Shown: positions 51,798 to 60,936 of the stretch, piece by piece | How the letters are laid out: each line of letters opens with the position of its first letter | How positions within the stretch are numbered: the first letter of the stretch is position 1 | Assembly (NCBI RefSeq): GCF_014269285.1 | Contig: NZ_JACOAF010000058.1 | Span: 5,269-69,268 of the forward strand | Length of the DNA stretch: 64,000 bases | Reading direction: 5' to 3' | Source of the DNA: Rufibacter sediminis | GTDB lineage: Bacteria > Bacteroidota > Bacteroidia > Cytophagales > Hymenobacteraceae | Made by a program: the position numbers and the translations under genes | Notes under the pieces: generated by a model | Seen by the model: only the letters and a program-made list of their open reading frames with translations | Told to the model about the DNA's origin: nothing | The model's database searches: none

Positions 51798-53729
51798 ATG
51801 AGGAACCACTACACCATACCATCCTTTGCTTTGAAGATATTCACCCTGAAGGCGCACGTACGGGCGCTGCTGCTCGGGACCGTAGTCTGTTTTCTTTTCG
51901 TGGGAAATGCGTGGGCTCAGGACAACTTTGACACCGAGAAGCAGTTGTACTTCTTCCGGATCTGGGGCCACGTGAAATACTACCATCCGGCCTCCGCCAT
52001 GGGCCAACTCTCCGCCGATTCCCTTTTCCTGGCGCACCTGCCCCAGCTTGATTCCGCTAAAAACCAGAAGCAGGCCAATGCGGTGTTCAAGCAATTATTG
52101 AAGGACGTGGGCGTACCGGCCGGTGAAAAGTTATCGCCGCAGAAAGATCAGCCCAAAGGCGCTTTCCTGCTCAAGAACCTGGACGACACCTGGCGGACCA
52201 AGTCCAAGTTTCTGACTTCGGAGAACCGGAAAACGCTGAATCAGATCTTTGAGCACCGCTATACCAGTGACAAGCATTACTACACGTACGTGCGCAATAA
52301 CCCTTACGGCGGTACCATGCCTCATGAGCCCGAGTACGCCGTAGAACCCAAAGAGAACCTGCCGTACCCGCTCCGGATGCTAGCCCTGGCCAAGTTCAAA
52401 GCCTTTGTAGACTACCTGTACCCGTACAAGCACCTCATGGATGAAAACTGGGACGATGTCATCAGTTTGTACATTCCGCAGTTTGCCCAGTGCGCCACCC
52501 GTCAGGAATATGAACGGCTGCTGCTGGGAGTGAACGCCCGTTTAGACGATACCCAGGCCTATTCCTTTTTCCGGCAGCTCCACTACCGTGAGAAGCTGTT
52601 CAAGAACCATTTCTACCCGCCTTTTGACTACGAGGTGGCCGAGAAGAAGATTGTGGTCACCGCCCTGATTGACGAAGCCCTCTGCAAGCGCTCCAACATC
52701 CGCCGCGGCGATATCATAGAAGGACTGGATAGTGTGCAGGTGAGCGAGTGGGTAGCTGCCCTGGATGCGCTGCTCTCGGTCTCCAACCAGTCGTCTCTGT
52801 GGTCACGCGTGGGCGAGTGGGGCGATAACCTGCTGTTCCGGTCCGAGGACCCGCTCATGCAGGTGCAACTCACCCGCGGCGAGGAGCAGCTCACCACCAC
52901 GCTCCGGCTCATGGACCCCGCCCAAACTGCTAAAGCCAAACTCATTGACGCCTACTTCAAGAAGAAACATGCGGTGCCGGCCAAGAAAAGCAAAGGCCTG
53001 GCGTACGCCGCCCGGGGCATCGTCCACTTTAAAATTGATGACACGTTCCGGCTGATCAAAGACGAAACCTCAGAGGAAGATTACCGCCTCATGGACTCGC
53101 TCTTCAGCCGGGCCATGAAGGCGAAGGGCATTATCTTTGACATGCGCGGCGAGCCCGATAACAGCGATTTCGTTTTCCATTATGCCTTCAAGAAGTTCGG
53201 GAAGCCCGACCACTACTTTGCGCGCTATTACCAGTTGAATCCCTACCAGGTGGGTTCTTACCGGCTGCTCACCCAACCCGAGGTGTACTACCCCACAGAG
53301 CTGAAACCAGAAGAGGCCAGCTATCCGGGCAAAGTGGTGATTCTGGTGAACGGGACCACCCAAAGCATTGGCGAGTGGCATACCATGAGCTTGCAGCGGC
53401 TTTTCCCCGGCAGCATCACCCTGGGCGAATCCTCGGCTGGGGCCGATGGAGACGTGAAACGGATCGTTTTACCGGGCAATTACGTGGTGGCGCTCTCGGG
53501 CAATGGAATTTACTACCCCAACAATGCCGTGACCCAACGCCTGGGCGTCCGCCTGGACGAAGAAGTTAGGCCAACCTTAAAAGGCGTTCTCGCCAAGAAA
53601 GACGAGCTGCTGCAGAAAGCCATCGAGCGAATCGGGGTAGAAGAGGAGAAAGGCGAGACGAAGAAAACGGAGACCAAGAAATCGGCTGAAAAGAAAACCG
53701 CTGACAAGAAAGCGCAGGCCAAGAAATAG
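51798..53729 (+). CDS. secreted S41-family peptidase (C-terminal-processing-protease type)
   Basis: A 643-residue protein. A signal peptide (ALLLGTVVCFLFVGNAWAQ, cleavage near residue 41) precedes an N-terminal helical domain (about 45-290), a PDZ-like segment (about 290-375; EALCKRSNIRRGDIIEGLDSVQV) and the S41 catalytic domain (about 410-610). The latter has NGTTQSIGEWHTM with the likely nucleophile and GESSAGADGDVKR. The C-terminus is a Lys/Glu-rich tail (about 615-643). The catalytic lysine of CPases is not obvious, so activity is uncertain. The ATG at 51798 is chosen for the signal peptide; upstream in-frame residues from 51702 look random. Confidence 0.8.
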   Translation: MRNHYTIPSFALKIFTLKAHVRALLLGTVVCFLFVGNAWAQDNFDTEKQLYFFRIWGHVKYYHPASAMGQLSADSLFLAHLPQLDSAKNQKQANAVFKQLLKDVGVPAGEKLSPQKDQPKGAFLLKNLDDTWRTKSKFLTSENRKTLNQIFEHRYTSDKHYYTYVRNNPYGGTMPHEPEYAVEPKENLPYPLRMLALAKFKAFVDYLYPYKHLMDENWDDVISLYIPQFAQCATRQEYERLLLGVNARLDDTQAYSFFRQLHYREKLFKNHFYPPFDYEVAEKKIVVTALIDEALCKRSNIRRGDIIEGLDSVQVSEWVAALDALLSVSNQSSLWSRVGEWGDNLLFRSEDPLMQVQLTRGEEQLTTTLRLMDPAQTAKAKLIDAYFKKKHAVPAKKSKGLAYAARGIVHFKIDDTFRLIKDETSEEDYRLMDSLFSRAMKAKGIIFDMRGEPDNSDFVFHYAFKKFGKPDHYFARYYQLNPYQVGSYRLLTQPEVYYPTELKPEEASYPGKVVILVNGTTQSIGEWHTMSLQRLFPGSITLGESSAGADGDVKRIVLPGNYVVALSGNGIYYPNNAVTQRLGVRLDEEVRPTLKGVLAKKDELLQKAIERIGVEEEKGETKKTETKKSAEKKTADKKAQAKK

Positions 53730-53756
53730 AATAGGGCTGCCGTAGAAGCTGCTGTG

Positions 53757-53844
53757 TTTGCTTTACAGTAAATACAATCCACTAAGTGAGTAACCGTCAC
53801 TTAAGAAACCCACCCCAATCTCAGGACTTTGCTTTACAGTGAAT
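53757..53844. repeat. 17-nt direct repeat flanking a terminator arm
   Basis: TTTGCTTTACAGTAAAT at 53757-53773 and TTTGCTTTACAGTGAAT at 53828-53844, one mismatch, 71 nt apart. The second copy lies in the loop of the terminator at 53806-53866. Confidence 0.6.
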
Positions 53845-53866
53845 CCGGTTTTGGGGTGGGTTTTTT
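53806..53866 (+). terminator. terminator of the S41 peptidase gene
   Basis: AAACCCACCCCAA pairs perfectly with TTGGGGTGGGTTT and a T run follows; the loop is 32 nt. A partial palindrome-like piece (CGTTTTCAGAAAAGAGC) follows. Confidence 0.75.
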
Positions 53867-54026
53867 GTGCCGTTTTCAGAAAAGAGCTTTATTTCGGTTA
53901 TCCCTTCTATCAAACATTTACGCGAGAGCATCGGGTTTTATGAACTTAATCACTATATTGAGTTATAAAATATATTTGTAAAATATAAAGCTGCACTTTG
54001 TTCACTAAATCTATCCTTGCTTCTTC

Positions 54027-54947
54027 ATGATCAATAAACTCAAGCACACCGTACGCGACAGGATTGTAAATGCCGTGCGCCCCATGGTAGAAGGAATGGT
54101 CAAGCAACGGCTCCTACCCATGGACAGCAGGGTGTTGGATAATTCGTTTATCACCGGCAAACTACTCCCGTATAACACCACCTCCACGGAGTATATCGTG
54201 AAAGTTGAAAAGGATGGAAGGGCCTCGGCGTCTACGCCACCTATTCCGCCCCTGGAGTATTGGGAAGGGTACGCCGATTCAGACGAGGATTATCTGGCCG
54301 GGGGCCGAAAGGACATGGCGGCCATGCTCTCCATCTTAAACCAGGCCAATGAAACTCCTTTGACCCTGACCAAGGTGCTGGATTTAGGCTGCGCGGCCGG
54401 CAGAATGTTACGGCACTACCCCTGCCTCACAGATACCACAGAACTGTGGGGTTCTGACATCAATGCCAAGTACATCAACTGGTGCCAGCAGAACTTTGAG
54501 GACCCGTTTTACTTCCTTACCAATACCACCGCGCCGCATTTGCCTTTTGAAGACAATTCCTTTGATCTGGTGTACTGCGGCTCGGTGTTCACCCATATCA
54601 CCGATACCGCCGATGCGTGGCTGATGGAAATCAGGCGCATTCTCAGGAAAGGAGGCTATGCCTACCTCACCATCCATGATGAACATACGCTTGACCTCAT
54701 GTTCACCAAGTACAAAGATGATCCGTTGTTCTTTTACTTTGTAGAGGCCGTGCGTAAGTTCTACGAGGAGCAGTCTGCCGAAGCGCTGAAGGATTACGTT
54801 TACTTTACCATCTTCTCAGATCCGGCCTCCCAGATTTTCTACAACCGGGAGTACCTCGTCAAGAAATGGTCGCGGTTCGCGACGGTGGTGTCGGTGACGC
54901 CCGAGGCGCATGACCATCAGACCGCTATTCTATTGCGGAAGCCATAG
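54027..54947 (+). CDS. class I SAM-dependent methyltransferase
   Basis: A 306-residue methyltransferase. Motif I is VLDLGCAAGRMLRHYP (about 117-132), followed by an acidic motif II (ELWGSDINAKYINW) and motif IV-like FDLVYCGSVFTHITD, with a late AYLTIHDEHTL strand. The N-terminal 75 residues form an extra helical cap. The family methylates small molecules, sugars or polyketide-like compounds. The substrate is unknown. No close operon partner; the second such methyltransferase gene is at 49978. Confidence 0.85.
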   Translation: MINKLKHTVRDRIVNAVRPMVEGMVKQRLLPMDSRVLDNSFITGKLLPYNTTSTEYIVKVEKDGRASASTPPIPPLEYWEGYADSDEDYLAGGRKDMAAMLSILNQANETPLTLTKVLDLGCAAGRMLRHYPCLTDTTELWGSDINAKYINWCQQNFEDPFYFLTNTTAPHLPFEDNSFDLVYCGSVFTHITDTADAWLMEIRRILRKGGYAYLTIHDEHTLDLMFTKYKDDPLFFYFVEAVRKFYEEQSAEALKDYVYFTIFSDPASQIFYNREYLVKKWSRFATVVSVTPEAHDHQTAILLRKP

Positions 54948-54973
54948 GTACATCTCAGCGTCAGAAATCAGTA

Positions 54974-55000
54974 TGTTTTTAGAAAAGGAGCGGTAAAACG
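54974..55000. repeat. intergenic palindrome family, copy 24 (partial)
   Basis: Only one half is recognisable (GTTTTTAGAAAAGGAG with GGTAAAACG). Confidence 0.35.
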
Positions 55001-55128
55001 GCAAGCTGTGATAATGCTCAGGCCGGCTTTTCTGTATAAGCTGATCTCTGAAAGTCATTCAGGCGCGTTCCTCTGCAGAACCTGATTTTCAATTCACGTA
55101 AGTAGTAAACCAAACATTCTAGGTAGAC

Positions 55129-55509
55129 ATGGGATTATTTTCAGCCATAATGGGGAACGCAGGAGCGGTGAACCAGGAAACATTACGCAGAGACTTCGGC
55201 AAACTGCTGGCCGAGGGGGAGGAGATAGAGTTGGGTTTCAAACTGATCAGAGATACGTTTATTTTTACCTCCAAAAGGTTGATTCTAATAGAAGTGCAGG
55301 GGCTGACGGGCAGCAAGGTAGAATACCTTTCCATCTCCTATAAAAGCATTTCCCGTTTCAGCGTGGAAACCGCCGGCACCTTTGAGCTGGACGCTGAACT
55401 GAAGATCTGGGTTTCCAGTGAGCAGGAACCAAGCATCAGAAAGAAGTTCAACAAGGCGGTGAATGTGTATGAAGTACAGAAAGTGCTGGCCCTGCATATT
55501 CTCAAGTAA
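55129..55509 (+). CDS. bacterial PH-domain protein (bPH_1/PF08000-like)
   Basis: A 126-residue single-domain protein that fits the bacterial pleckstrin-homology family: LLAEGEEIELGFKLIRDTFIFTSKRLILIEVQGLTGSKVEYLSISYKSI, followed by the C-terminal helix EVQKVLALHIL. These small cytosolic proteins are common in bacteria and have no fixed function; some bind partners in stress responses. It is a single gene with palindrome copies on both sides. Confidence 0.85.
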   Translation: MGLFSAIMGNAGAVNQETLRRDFGKLLAEGEEIELGFKLIRDTFIFTSKRLILIEVQGLTGSKVEYLSISYKSISRFSVETAGTFELDAELKIWVSSEQEPSIRKKFNKAVNVYEVQKVLALHILK

Positions 55510-55548
55510 CACCTTGCACGCGCGTTTCCCGGGCCGTGCGGGGAACGT

Positions 55549-55587
55549 CTGTTTCGGGGCCGATTTCCTAAAAGTAACCTCTAAACG
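55549..55587. repeat. intergenic palindrome family, copy 25
   Basis: CTGTTTCGGGGCCGATTTCC with right arm AAAAGTAACCTCTAAACG; upstream of msrB. Confidence 0.5.
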
Positions 55588-55685
55588 ACGGTGAAATACT
55601 TCTCCGTACCTTTAAGCCGTTGCATAGAAAGCAACGAGACAAGGCAAAAGACAGTACAAACACCAGTAGTAAACGTTTAGCGGAA

Positions 55686-56069
55686 ATGGAAAACCAAGAG
55701 AAGAAATATAACGCCCTCACCCCCGAGGAAGAATACGTGATCCTGCACAAAGGCACCGAGCGCCCCTTCACCGGCAAACTGTACACCGTCAAAGAACCCG
55801 GCACCTACATCTGCCGCCGCTGCAACGCGCCCCTTTACCGCTCCGAGGATAAGTTTGAATCGCACTGCGGCTGGCCCAGCTTTGACGATGAGATTCCCGG
55901 CGCGGTGACCCGCGTGCCTGACGCGGACGGACGCAGGACGGAGATTGTCTGCTCCAACTGCGGCGGTCACCTGGGGCACGTGTTCCTGGGAGAGCGGTTC
56001 ACGGCCAAGAACACCCGCCACTGCGTGAATTCCATTTCCATGGAGTTTGTGCCGGCGCAGGACAAATAA
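55686..56069 (+). CDS. msrB: peptide-methionine (R)-S-oxide reductase MsrB
   Basis: A 127-residue MsrB that reduces methionine-R-sulfoxide in proteins with thioredoxin. The zinc cysteines are Cys43 and Cys46 (CRRC) and Cys89 and Cys92 (CSNC). The catalytic cysteine is Cys113 in [20 protein letters not shown] and GGHLGHVF are conserved. The ATG at 55686 was chosen; the upstream in-frame 22 residues from 55620 are not family-like. First gene of a cluster with a P-loop protein, a second MsrB-like protein and, on the other strand, MsrA. Confidence 0.93.
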   Translation: MENQEKKYNALTPEEEYVILHKGTERPFTGKLYTVKEPGTYICRRCNAPLYRSEDKFESHCGWPSFDDEIPGAVTRVPDADGRRTEIVCSNCGGHLGHVFLGERFTAKNTRHCVNSISMEFVPAQDK

Positions 56070-56084
56070 CCAGCACGCACACGG

Positions 56085-56540
56085 TTGGAGGGGATCATCT
56101 TCATCGGGATGCAGGCATCGGGGAAATCTACGTTTTACAAGCAGCATTTCTTCAACTCCCACGTGCGCATCAGCCTGGACCTGCTCAAGACCCGCCACCG
56201 CGAGCGCCAGTTTCTGCACCTTTGCCTGAAAACAAGCGCAAAACTGGTCGTGGACAATACCAATCCCAGAAAAGAAGATCGGGAGCGCTATATCGCGCAG
56301 CTGAAGGAGCGGCGTTACCGCGTGGTGGGGTATTTCTTCCAGACCTCCCTGCCAGAGGCACTCGCCCGCAACCAGGCCCGCGAAGGGAAAGACAAAGTTA
56401 AAGACATCGCCTTGTATGATGTCCGGAAGAAGTTGCAGCCGCCCTCGTTTGACGAAGGCTTTGACCAGCTCTTTTCGGTCCGCATCCAGGGCGATGCTTT
56501 TTTAGTGGAAGAATGGACAAAACCAGCTGAAAATGTTTGA
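56085..56540 (+). CDS. P-loop ATPase, polynucleotide-kinase-like
   Basis: A 151-residue AAA_33/zeta-toxin-like protein. Walker A is GMQASGKS (residues 8-15) at the very N-terminus; ISLDLLKTRHRER and LVVDNTNPRKEDRERYI follow the pattern of small RNA/DNA kinases (polynucleotide kinase phosphoryl-transfer domain). The missing 3-prime phosphatase domain suggests a stand-alone kinase. The start is TTG at 56085, since the first ATG would remove the strand before the P-loop. It lies 15 nt after msrB and overlaps the second msrB-like gene by 8 nt, so the three genes are co-transcribed. Confidence 0.8.
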   Translation: MEGIIFIGMQASGKSTFYKQHFFNSHVRISLDLLKTRHRERQFLHLCLKTSAKLVVDNTNPRKEDRERYIAQLKERRYRVVGYFFQTSLPEALARNQAREGKDKVKDIALYDVRKKLQPPSFDEGFDQLFSVRIQGDAFLVEEWTKPAENV

Positions 56541-56856
56541 GAACCGAAAGATCGATTGGCAGCAGAACGAGCAGAACCAACCCAAAGGCGTGTATGCCTG
56601 CAGCCGTTGCGGCAGCCCCTTGTTTTCCTCAGACCAGAAGTTCGATTCCAAAACCGGTTTCCCCAGTTTCTGGGCGCACTTAGCCGAGAACGTGCAGCAG
56701 CACTTGCTGGAGACCTATGACCGCGAGCGGATTCAGCTGCTGTGCTACCACTGCGGCCTGCACCTGGGGCACCTGTTCAAAGATCTGAGAACGCCCAGCC
56801 AGGTCCGGTACTGCATCAACGCAGATTCCATTCGGCTTCAGCCTTCCTCCTCATAA
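56533..56856 (+). CDS. second MsrB-domain protein
   Basis: A 107-residue protein of the SelR/MsrB fold. The zinc cysteines Cys23, Cys26, Cys71 and Cys74 (CSRC, CYHC) and a catalytic-type Cys94 in RYCINADSIRL are retained. It lacks the WP in the SF motif (TGFPSFWAHL) and differs from the first MsrB, so substrate preference may differ. It overlaps the kinase gene by 8 nt (ATGTTTGA). A redundant or specialised methionine-R-sulfoxide reductase is the likely role. Confidence 0.82.
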   Translation: MFENRKIDWQQNEQNQPKGVYACSRCGSPLFSSDQKFDSKTGFPSFWAHLAENVQQHLLETYDRERIQLLCYHCGLHLGHLFKDLRTPSQVRYCINADSIRLQPSSS

Positions 56857-56900
56857 GTAAACACGTAATGAGATGAAGGGAGGAGTGAAGCGCACGTTAC

Positions 56901-56937
56901 ATTTTGCGGCCATATTCAGGAAAACAGCCCCTAAACA
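56901..56937. repeat. intergenic palindrome family, copy 26
   Basis: ATTTTGCGGCCATATTCAGG with right arm AAAACAGCCCCTAAAC, between the convergent msrB-like and msrA genes. Confidence 0.6.
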
Positions 56938-56950
56938 AGTAGTTGCTGCG

Positions 56951-57643
56951 TTATGCTTTGAACGGGAAATCGCCCAACTCCTGCGCCAGGAAATGCGCCA
57001 ACAGGGTTTGCTGGATAGGGTAAGAGAGTCCCAAGCTTCCCATTTCCTCCATGAACCTTTCCTTCTCCCCGTGGCCGCCCACGTACCCATTCACCCGCGC
57101 CACCGCCGTAGAATTGTTGAACGCCTCTTCCTGCGGATAGATTTTCTGCAGCTCGTTCAGCACCGCTGGCACCCTTCTGAGTTTCCATTTCTGGTGCCGT
57201 TCCTCGGCTAAGTAAAACTGCTCGTACGCCAGCACTTCCGTCATAATTTTCTGCTGCAAACGTTCTTCCGCTGTTTTAATGGCCTTTCTCGCCAGTTGCT
57301 CCTGTTCCGGTGAATGATAGAAGATAGCTGAAGTGTACTGCCGTTTTCTGGGTTCCTTGGTAGGGGTGTGGTGGGCGAAGAACTGTTCCAGCAGCTGGGC
57401 ATACGTCACCTGATCCGGGTCGAAGTCCAGTTGCACGGTTTCCAGATGATCGGCGATGGTGCGGTACGTGGGGTTCTCCGTTGATCCTCCGGCAAAACCT
57501 ACTCTGGTCCTGATGACGCCGGGCATGGCCCCAAAAAGCGCCTCCGGTCCCCAGAAGCAGCCCATCGCCAACGTAGCGGTTTGGGTGGCCGGGTAAGTAA
57601 TCTGGTCTAAGGCGGGAAGTCTATTTTCTTCTAAAGGATGCAT
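56951..57643 (-). CDS. msrA: peptide-methionine (S)-S-oxide reductase MsrA
   Basis: A 230-residue MsrA that reduces methionine-S-sulfoxide. The catalytic GCFWGPEALF (Cys29), the substrate pocket region RVGFAGGSTENPTYRTIADHLETVQLDFDP and KRQYTSAIFYHSPEQ are typical. The C-terminal part (about 150-230) is a longer-than-usual extension including YVGGHGEKERFMEEM. It faces the msrB cluster convergently, so both stereoisomers of oxidised methionine are covered in one place. Confidence 0.93.
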   Translation of the reverse strand: MHPLEENRLPALDQITYPATQTATLAMGCFWGPEALFGAMPGVIRTRVGFAGGSTENPTYRTIADHLETVQLDFDPDQVTYAQLLEQFFAHHTPTKEPRKRQYTSAIFYHSPEQEQLARKAIKTAEERLQQKIMTEVLAYEQFYLAEERHQKWKLRRVPAVLNELQKIYPQEEAFNNSTAVARVNGYVGGHGEKERFMEEMGSLGLSYPIQQTLLAHFLAQELGDFPFKA

Positions 57644-58154
57644 GGCCTCTTGTACGGAAAAGCCTGCCGCGGGTGAAGGACCAACCTTGTTCTCATTTAC
57701 AGAATTGAAGAACAGCCCGTAATAGCTTATGGTTAAGCCTTCGTCTCATGCGGGAAGGAAGCGGCGTGCCAGAGTAACACCACGTAACTGCCGCTCCGGC
57801 TTGTTTTTAGCCCGATTTCTGAAAAACAGGCCAGAAACAGGTTCTCAGCTTCAACTTCATCTTCACTTTTGCCTGGAGGTTTCTATTTGATGCGAAGTCC
57901 TCCTGAAAGAAATTCGTTTGACTTTGGTTGCTGCTAAGGGGTGGTCTCTGGAGGCGGTGAACCGTTCATCCCATTTTTCCAGTCCTTCATCACATTTAGT
58001 TTTCAGAACGCGTTGGGCGGGCTAACCTTGTTTCATCACAACGCCATTACGGTCCTGTTTTCATCTTGCCTGTCGCTTCATTTCAGAGCCGAGGCCAGCA
58101 CGGAAAACAAGTGCTTCTGACAACTGAGATCACCCCAACCCTAAAGACACCGAA
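57644..58154. other. spacer upstream of the TonB-dependent receptor
   Basis: About 510 nt without a recognised gene. It contains palindrome copy 27. It should hold the msrA promoter (minus strand) and the receptor promoter, but I found no clear TTG/TAnnTTTG pair. Confidence 0.4.
57801..57840. repeat. intergenic palindrome family, copy 27
   Basis: TTGTTTTTAGCCCGATTTCT with right arm GAAAAACAGGCCAGAAACAG. Confidence 0.65.
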
Positions 58155-60656
58155 ATGAGAAACGTATTACTCCTGGCAACGGCCGGCGTGCTGGCTGCGC
58201 ACATTACTTTGGCCCAGACGCCGCAAAACAGGCCTGCTCCGGCACCCGCACCCACTGTCGCTCCGCAGACGGCACCGAAAGGGAATGGCAAAATATCCGG
58301 CGTTGTCTTAGATGAAACCGGGAGAAAGCCCGTGGAATTTGCCACCATCTCGTTGGTAGAGAAATCCTCCGGCAAAACCGTAGATGGCACCGTCACCGAT
58401 TACAAAGGCAAGTTCTCCCTGGTACGGGTGGCGGCGGGGCAGTACCGGTTATCCATCAGCTTTCTGGGGTATGAGACCTCGGTGGTGGACAACATCTCCC
58501 TGGGGAACAAAGACGAGGTGAACATTGGCGTGGTGTCTCTGAAAGGAGGGGCGAAGAAACTGGAGGAAGTAGCCGTGGTGGGCGATAAACTGTTGATTGA
58601 GGACAAGGTGGACCGCCTGGTATACAACGCCGAGAAAGACCTCACCAACGTGGGCGGCACCGCCAGCGATGTCCTGAAGAAAGTGCCGGGGTTAACCGTA
58701 GACCTGGAGGGCAATGTCGCGTTGCGGGGCAGTTCCAACCTGCGGGTTCTGATCAACAACAAGCCCTCGGCGGTGATGGCCACCAGCCTGGCCGATGCGC
58801 TTCAGCAGATTCCCTCAGACCAGATCAAAAGCGTGGAAGTGATCACCAGCCCATCGGCGAAGTACGATGCGGAGGGCACGGCCGGTATCATCAACATCAT
58901 CACGAAGAAAAACAGCCTGCAAGGTTTGAATGGCAACGTGTCGGGTTCATACGGCACCCGCCTCAGCAACCTGACCGGCAACGTGAACTACCGCAAAGGT
59001 AAGATAGGGGTGAACACCGCTTTCGGGCAAAACTGGCGGAACAACCCCATGGAGAGCACCCGCGAAACCGTGTACAGCGGCATCCCGGGCATTGATCGGT
59101 TAAGCCAAACCATGGAAGGCAAGCGGGAGGGCGAGTTCCAGATGCTGCAAGTGGGGGTAGACTATGAGCTTTCCAAGAAGAGCAGCTTGGCCGCCGGTTT
59201 ACGCATGCAGAGCGGGGAGTTTGCCTACATCACCACGCAAACGTCATCCTCCTATCTGGGCGGGGAGATGACCAGGAGAAACACCCGGTTCAACCGCAAT
59301 GAATTTGACGCCCTGAACTATGACCTCAACCTTGATTTTTCCCGGCAGTTCGCCAAGCCCGGGCAGGAACTCAGTGTCCTTGGCTTGTTGAGCCGCAGCA
59401 ACCGCGAGAACTTCAGCTTCGCGGAAGTGTACAACCGTGACCAGCAACTGGCCTTGCGGGAGCAGAACCTGAACGATGCCTTCAATATGGAGAAAACCCT
59501 GCAGGTAGATTACAGCCATCCTTTCAAAAACAAGCATGTGCTGGAGGTAGGGACCAAAGCCATTCTGCGGTCGGCGGAAAGCGATTACCAGTTTATGGTG
59601 GCGGAGCCGGCTTCCGCGCCCTTTCTGAAAATCCCCAGCCGGTCCGATGTCTTTGCCTATGACCAGAATGTGGGGGCAGCCTACGCTTCCTATGAGTTTA
59701 GCCTGCTCAAGAAGTATAACTTTAAACTGGGCACGCGCTATGAACACACCAAGGTAGACGGCGATTTCCGGTCCACTGAAACCTCGGTTAAGCAGCATTA
59801 TAACAACTTTATTCCCAACGTGGCCATTTCCCGGGCCCTGAAGAACAACCAGACGGTCAAGTTCAACTACACCAAACGCATCCAGCGGCCGCAGTTAGGA
59901 CTCCTGAATCCGTTCGAGAACCGGACCGATACCTTTAACATTCAGGTAGGAAACCCCAATCTGCGGGCCGAGATCACCCACGCGTACGAGCTGGGGTACA
60001 GCGCCTTCTCCAAGAGTGGGACCTCCGTGAATGCCACGCTTTTCTGGCGCCAGACCAACAACTCCATTGAGGCCTATACCTTGCCTAACCAGGAAGGGGT
60101 GAACTATACCCGGTTCGGGAACATTGGCCGAAATGCCAGTTATGGGGCCAACGTTTTCGCGAGCACCAAATTCTTGGAGAAAGGCAACGTAAGCGGCAAC
60201 CTGAATGTGTACCAACTGGACCTGGAAAGCCGTACCTCCGAACTGAACGCGACGAACAGCAGCCTGATGTTCCATGCTAACCTCAATGCCTCGTATGCTT
60301 TCAACAAAGGAATCAGCGCGCAGCTTTTCAGTCTGTACAACTCGCGCCGGGTCACCTTGCAGGGCAAAGCATCGGCGTTTGCCATGTACTCCTTTGCGGT
60401 GAAAAAAGACATTCTGCAGAAAAACGGCAGCATCTCGGTTGGTGTGGAAAATCCTTTCTCCGCCAGTCTGAAGCAGCGCACTACCTTCCAAACCGCTTCC
60501 GCCGAGCAAGTCAGCACCCAGTACATGTATAACCGTCAGGTACGCATCAGCGCCAACTACAAGTTCGGGAAAATGGCCTCAGCCAAAAATCAGCCTAAGC
60601 GCAAGAAAAAGATCAACAACGATGACGCGAAATCAGACGGAGACAGCAACGGCTGA
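58155..60656 (+). CDS. outer-membrane TonB-dependent-receptor-like barrel protein
   Basis: An 833-residue outer-membrane protein. Signal peptide (LLLATAGVLAAHITLAQ), then a Pro/Ala-rich linker, a CarboxypepD_reg-like domain (about 45-130; GKISGVVLDETGRKPVEFATISL), a plug (about 150-250; DVLKKVPGLTVDLEGNVALRG, EVITSPSAKYDAEGTAGIINI) and a C-terminal barrel (about 270-833) of the OMP_b-brl_3 type. Such receptors bring in substrates with TonB energy. No SusD partner is adjacent, so substrate identity is open. A C-terminal basic/acidic tail follows the barrel. The gene is monocistronic. Confidence 0.87.
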   Translation: MRNVLLLATAGVLAAHITLAQTPQNRPAPAPAPTVAPQTAPKGNGKISGVVLDETGRKPVEFATISLVEKSSGKTVDGTVTDYKGKFSLVRVAAGQYRLSISFLGYETSVVDNISLGNKDEVNIGVVSLKGGAKKLEEVAVVGDKLLIEDKVDRLVYNAEKDLTNVGGTASDVLKKVPGLTVDLEGNVALRGSSNLRVLINNKPSAVMATSLADALQQIPSDQIKSVEVITSPSAKYDAEGTAGIINIITKKNSLQGLNGNVSGSYGTRLSNLTGNVNYRKGKIGVNTAFGQNWRNNPMESTRETVYSGIPGIDRLSQTMEGKREGEFQMLQVGVDYELSKKSSLAAGLRMQSGEFAYITTQTSSSYLGGEMTRRNTRFNRNEFDALNYDLNLDFSRQFAKPGQELSVLGLLSRSNRENFSFAEVYNRDQQLALREQNLNDAFNMEKTLQVDYSHPFKNKHVLEVGTKAILRSAESDYQFMVAEPASAPFLKIPSRSDVFAYDQNVGAAYASYEFSLLKKYNFKLGTRYEHTKVDGDFRSTETSVKQHYNNFIPNVAISRALKNNQTVKFNYTKRIQRPQLGLLNPFENRTDTFNIQVGNPNLRAEITHAYELGYSAFSKSGTSVNATLFWRQTNNSIEAYTLPNQEGVNYTRFGNIGRNASYGANVFASTKFLEKGNVSGNLNVYQLDLESRTSELNATNSSLMFHANLNASYAFNKGISAQLFSLYNSRRVTLQGKASAFAMYSFAVKKDILQKNGSISVGVENPFSASLKQRTTFQTASAEQVSTQYMYNRQVRISANYKFGKMASAKNQPKRKKKINNDDAKSDGDSNG

Positions 60657-60709
60657 TCTGTTGCCCCAACAAACAGGAAGCAACTTCCTGAAAAATGGAG
60701 CCGAAAGGT

Positions 60710-60760
60710 AATCTCCGTTCCTCTACTTCTGCTTTAACTGCAGGACGAGGAACGGAGATT
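60710..60760 (+). terminator. hairpin after the receptor gene
   Basis: AATCTCCGTTCCTC pairs perfectly with GAGGAACGGAGATT, then CCCTTTTAAG. The T-tract is weak. Confidence 0.6.
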
Positions 60761-60786
60761 CCCTTTTAAGTTTTTGGAATAAAAAT

Positions 60787-60827
60787 CTGTTTTTAGCTTG
60801 AATTCTGAAAAACAGGCTTGAAACAAA
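60787..60827. repeat. intergenic palindrome family, copy 28
   Basis: CTGTTTTTAGCTTGAATTCT with right arm AAAAACAGGCTTGAAACAAAC. Confidence 0.65.
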
Positions 60828-60936
60828 CCTCAGGAAGTTCTTCTACCTGATGAAAGGCCTTAGACGGATATGCGGGAGCATCCCCATGCAAGGCAGATTT
60901 CCGTAAGAAAGGAAGCTAACCCTTGAAGGAACCTGC

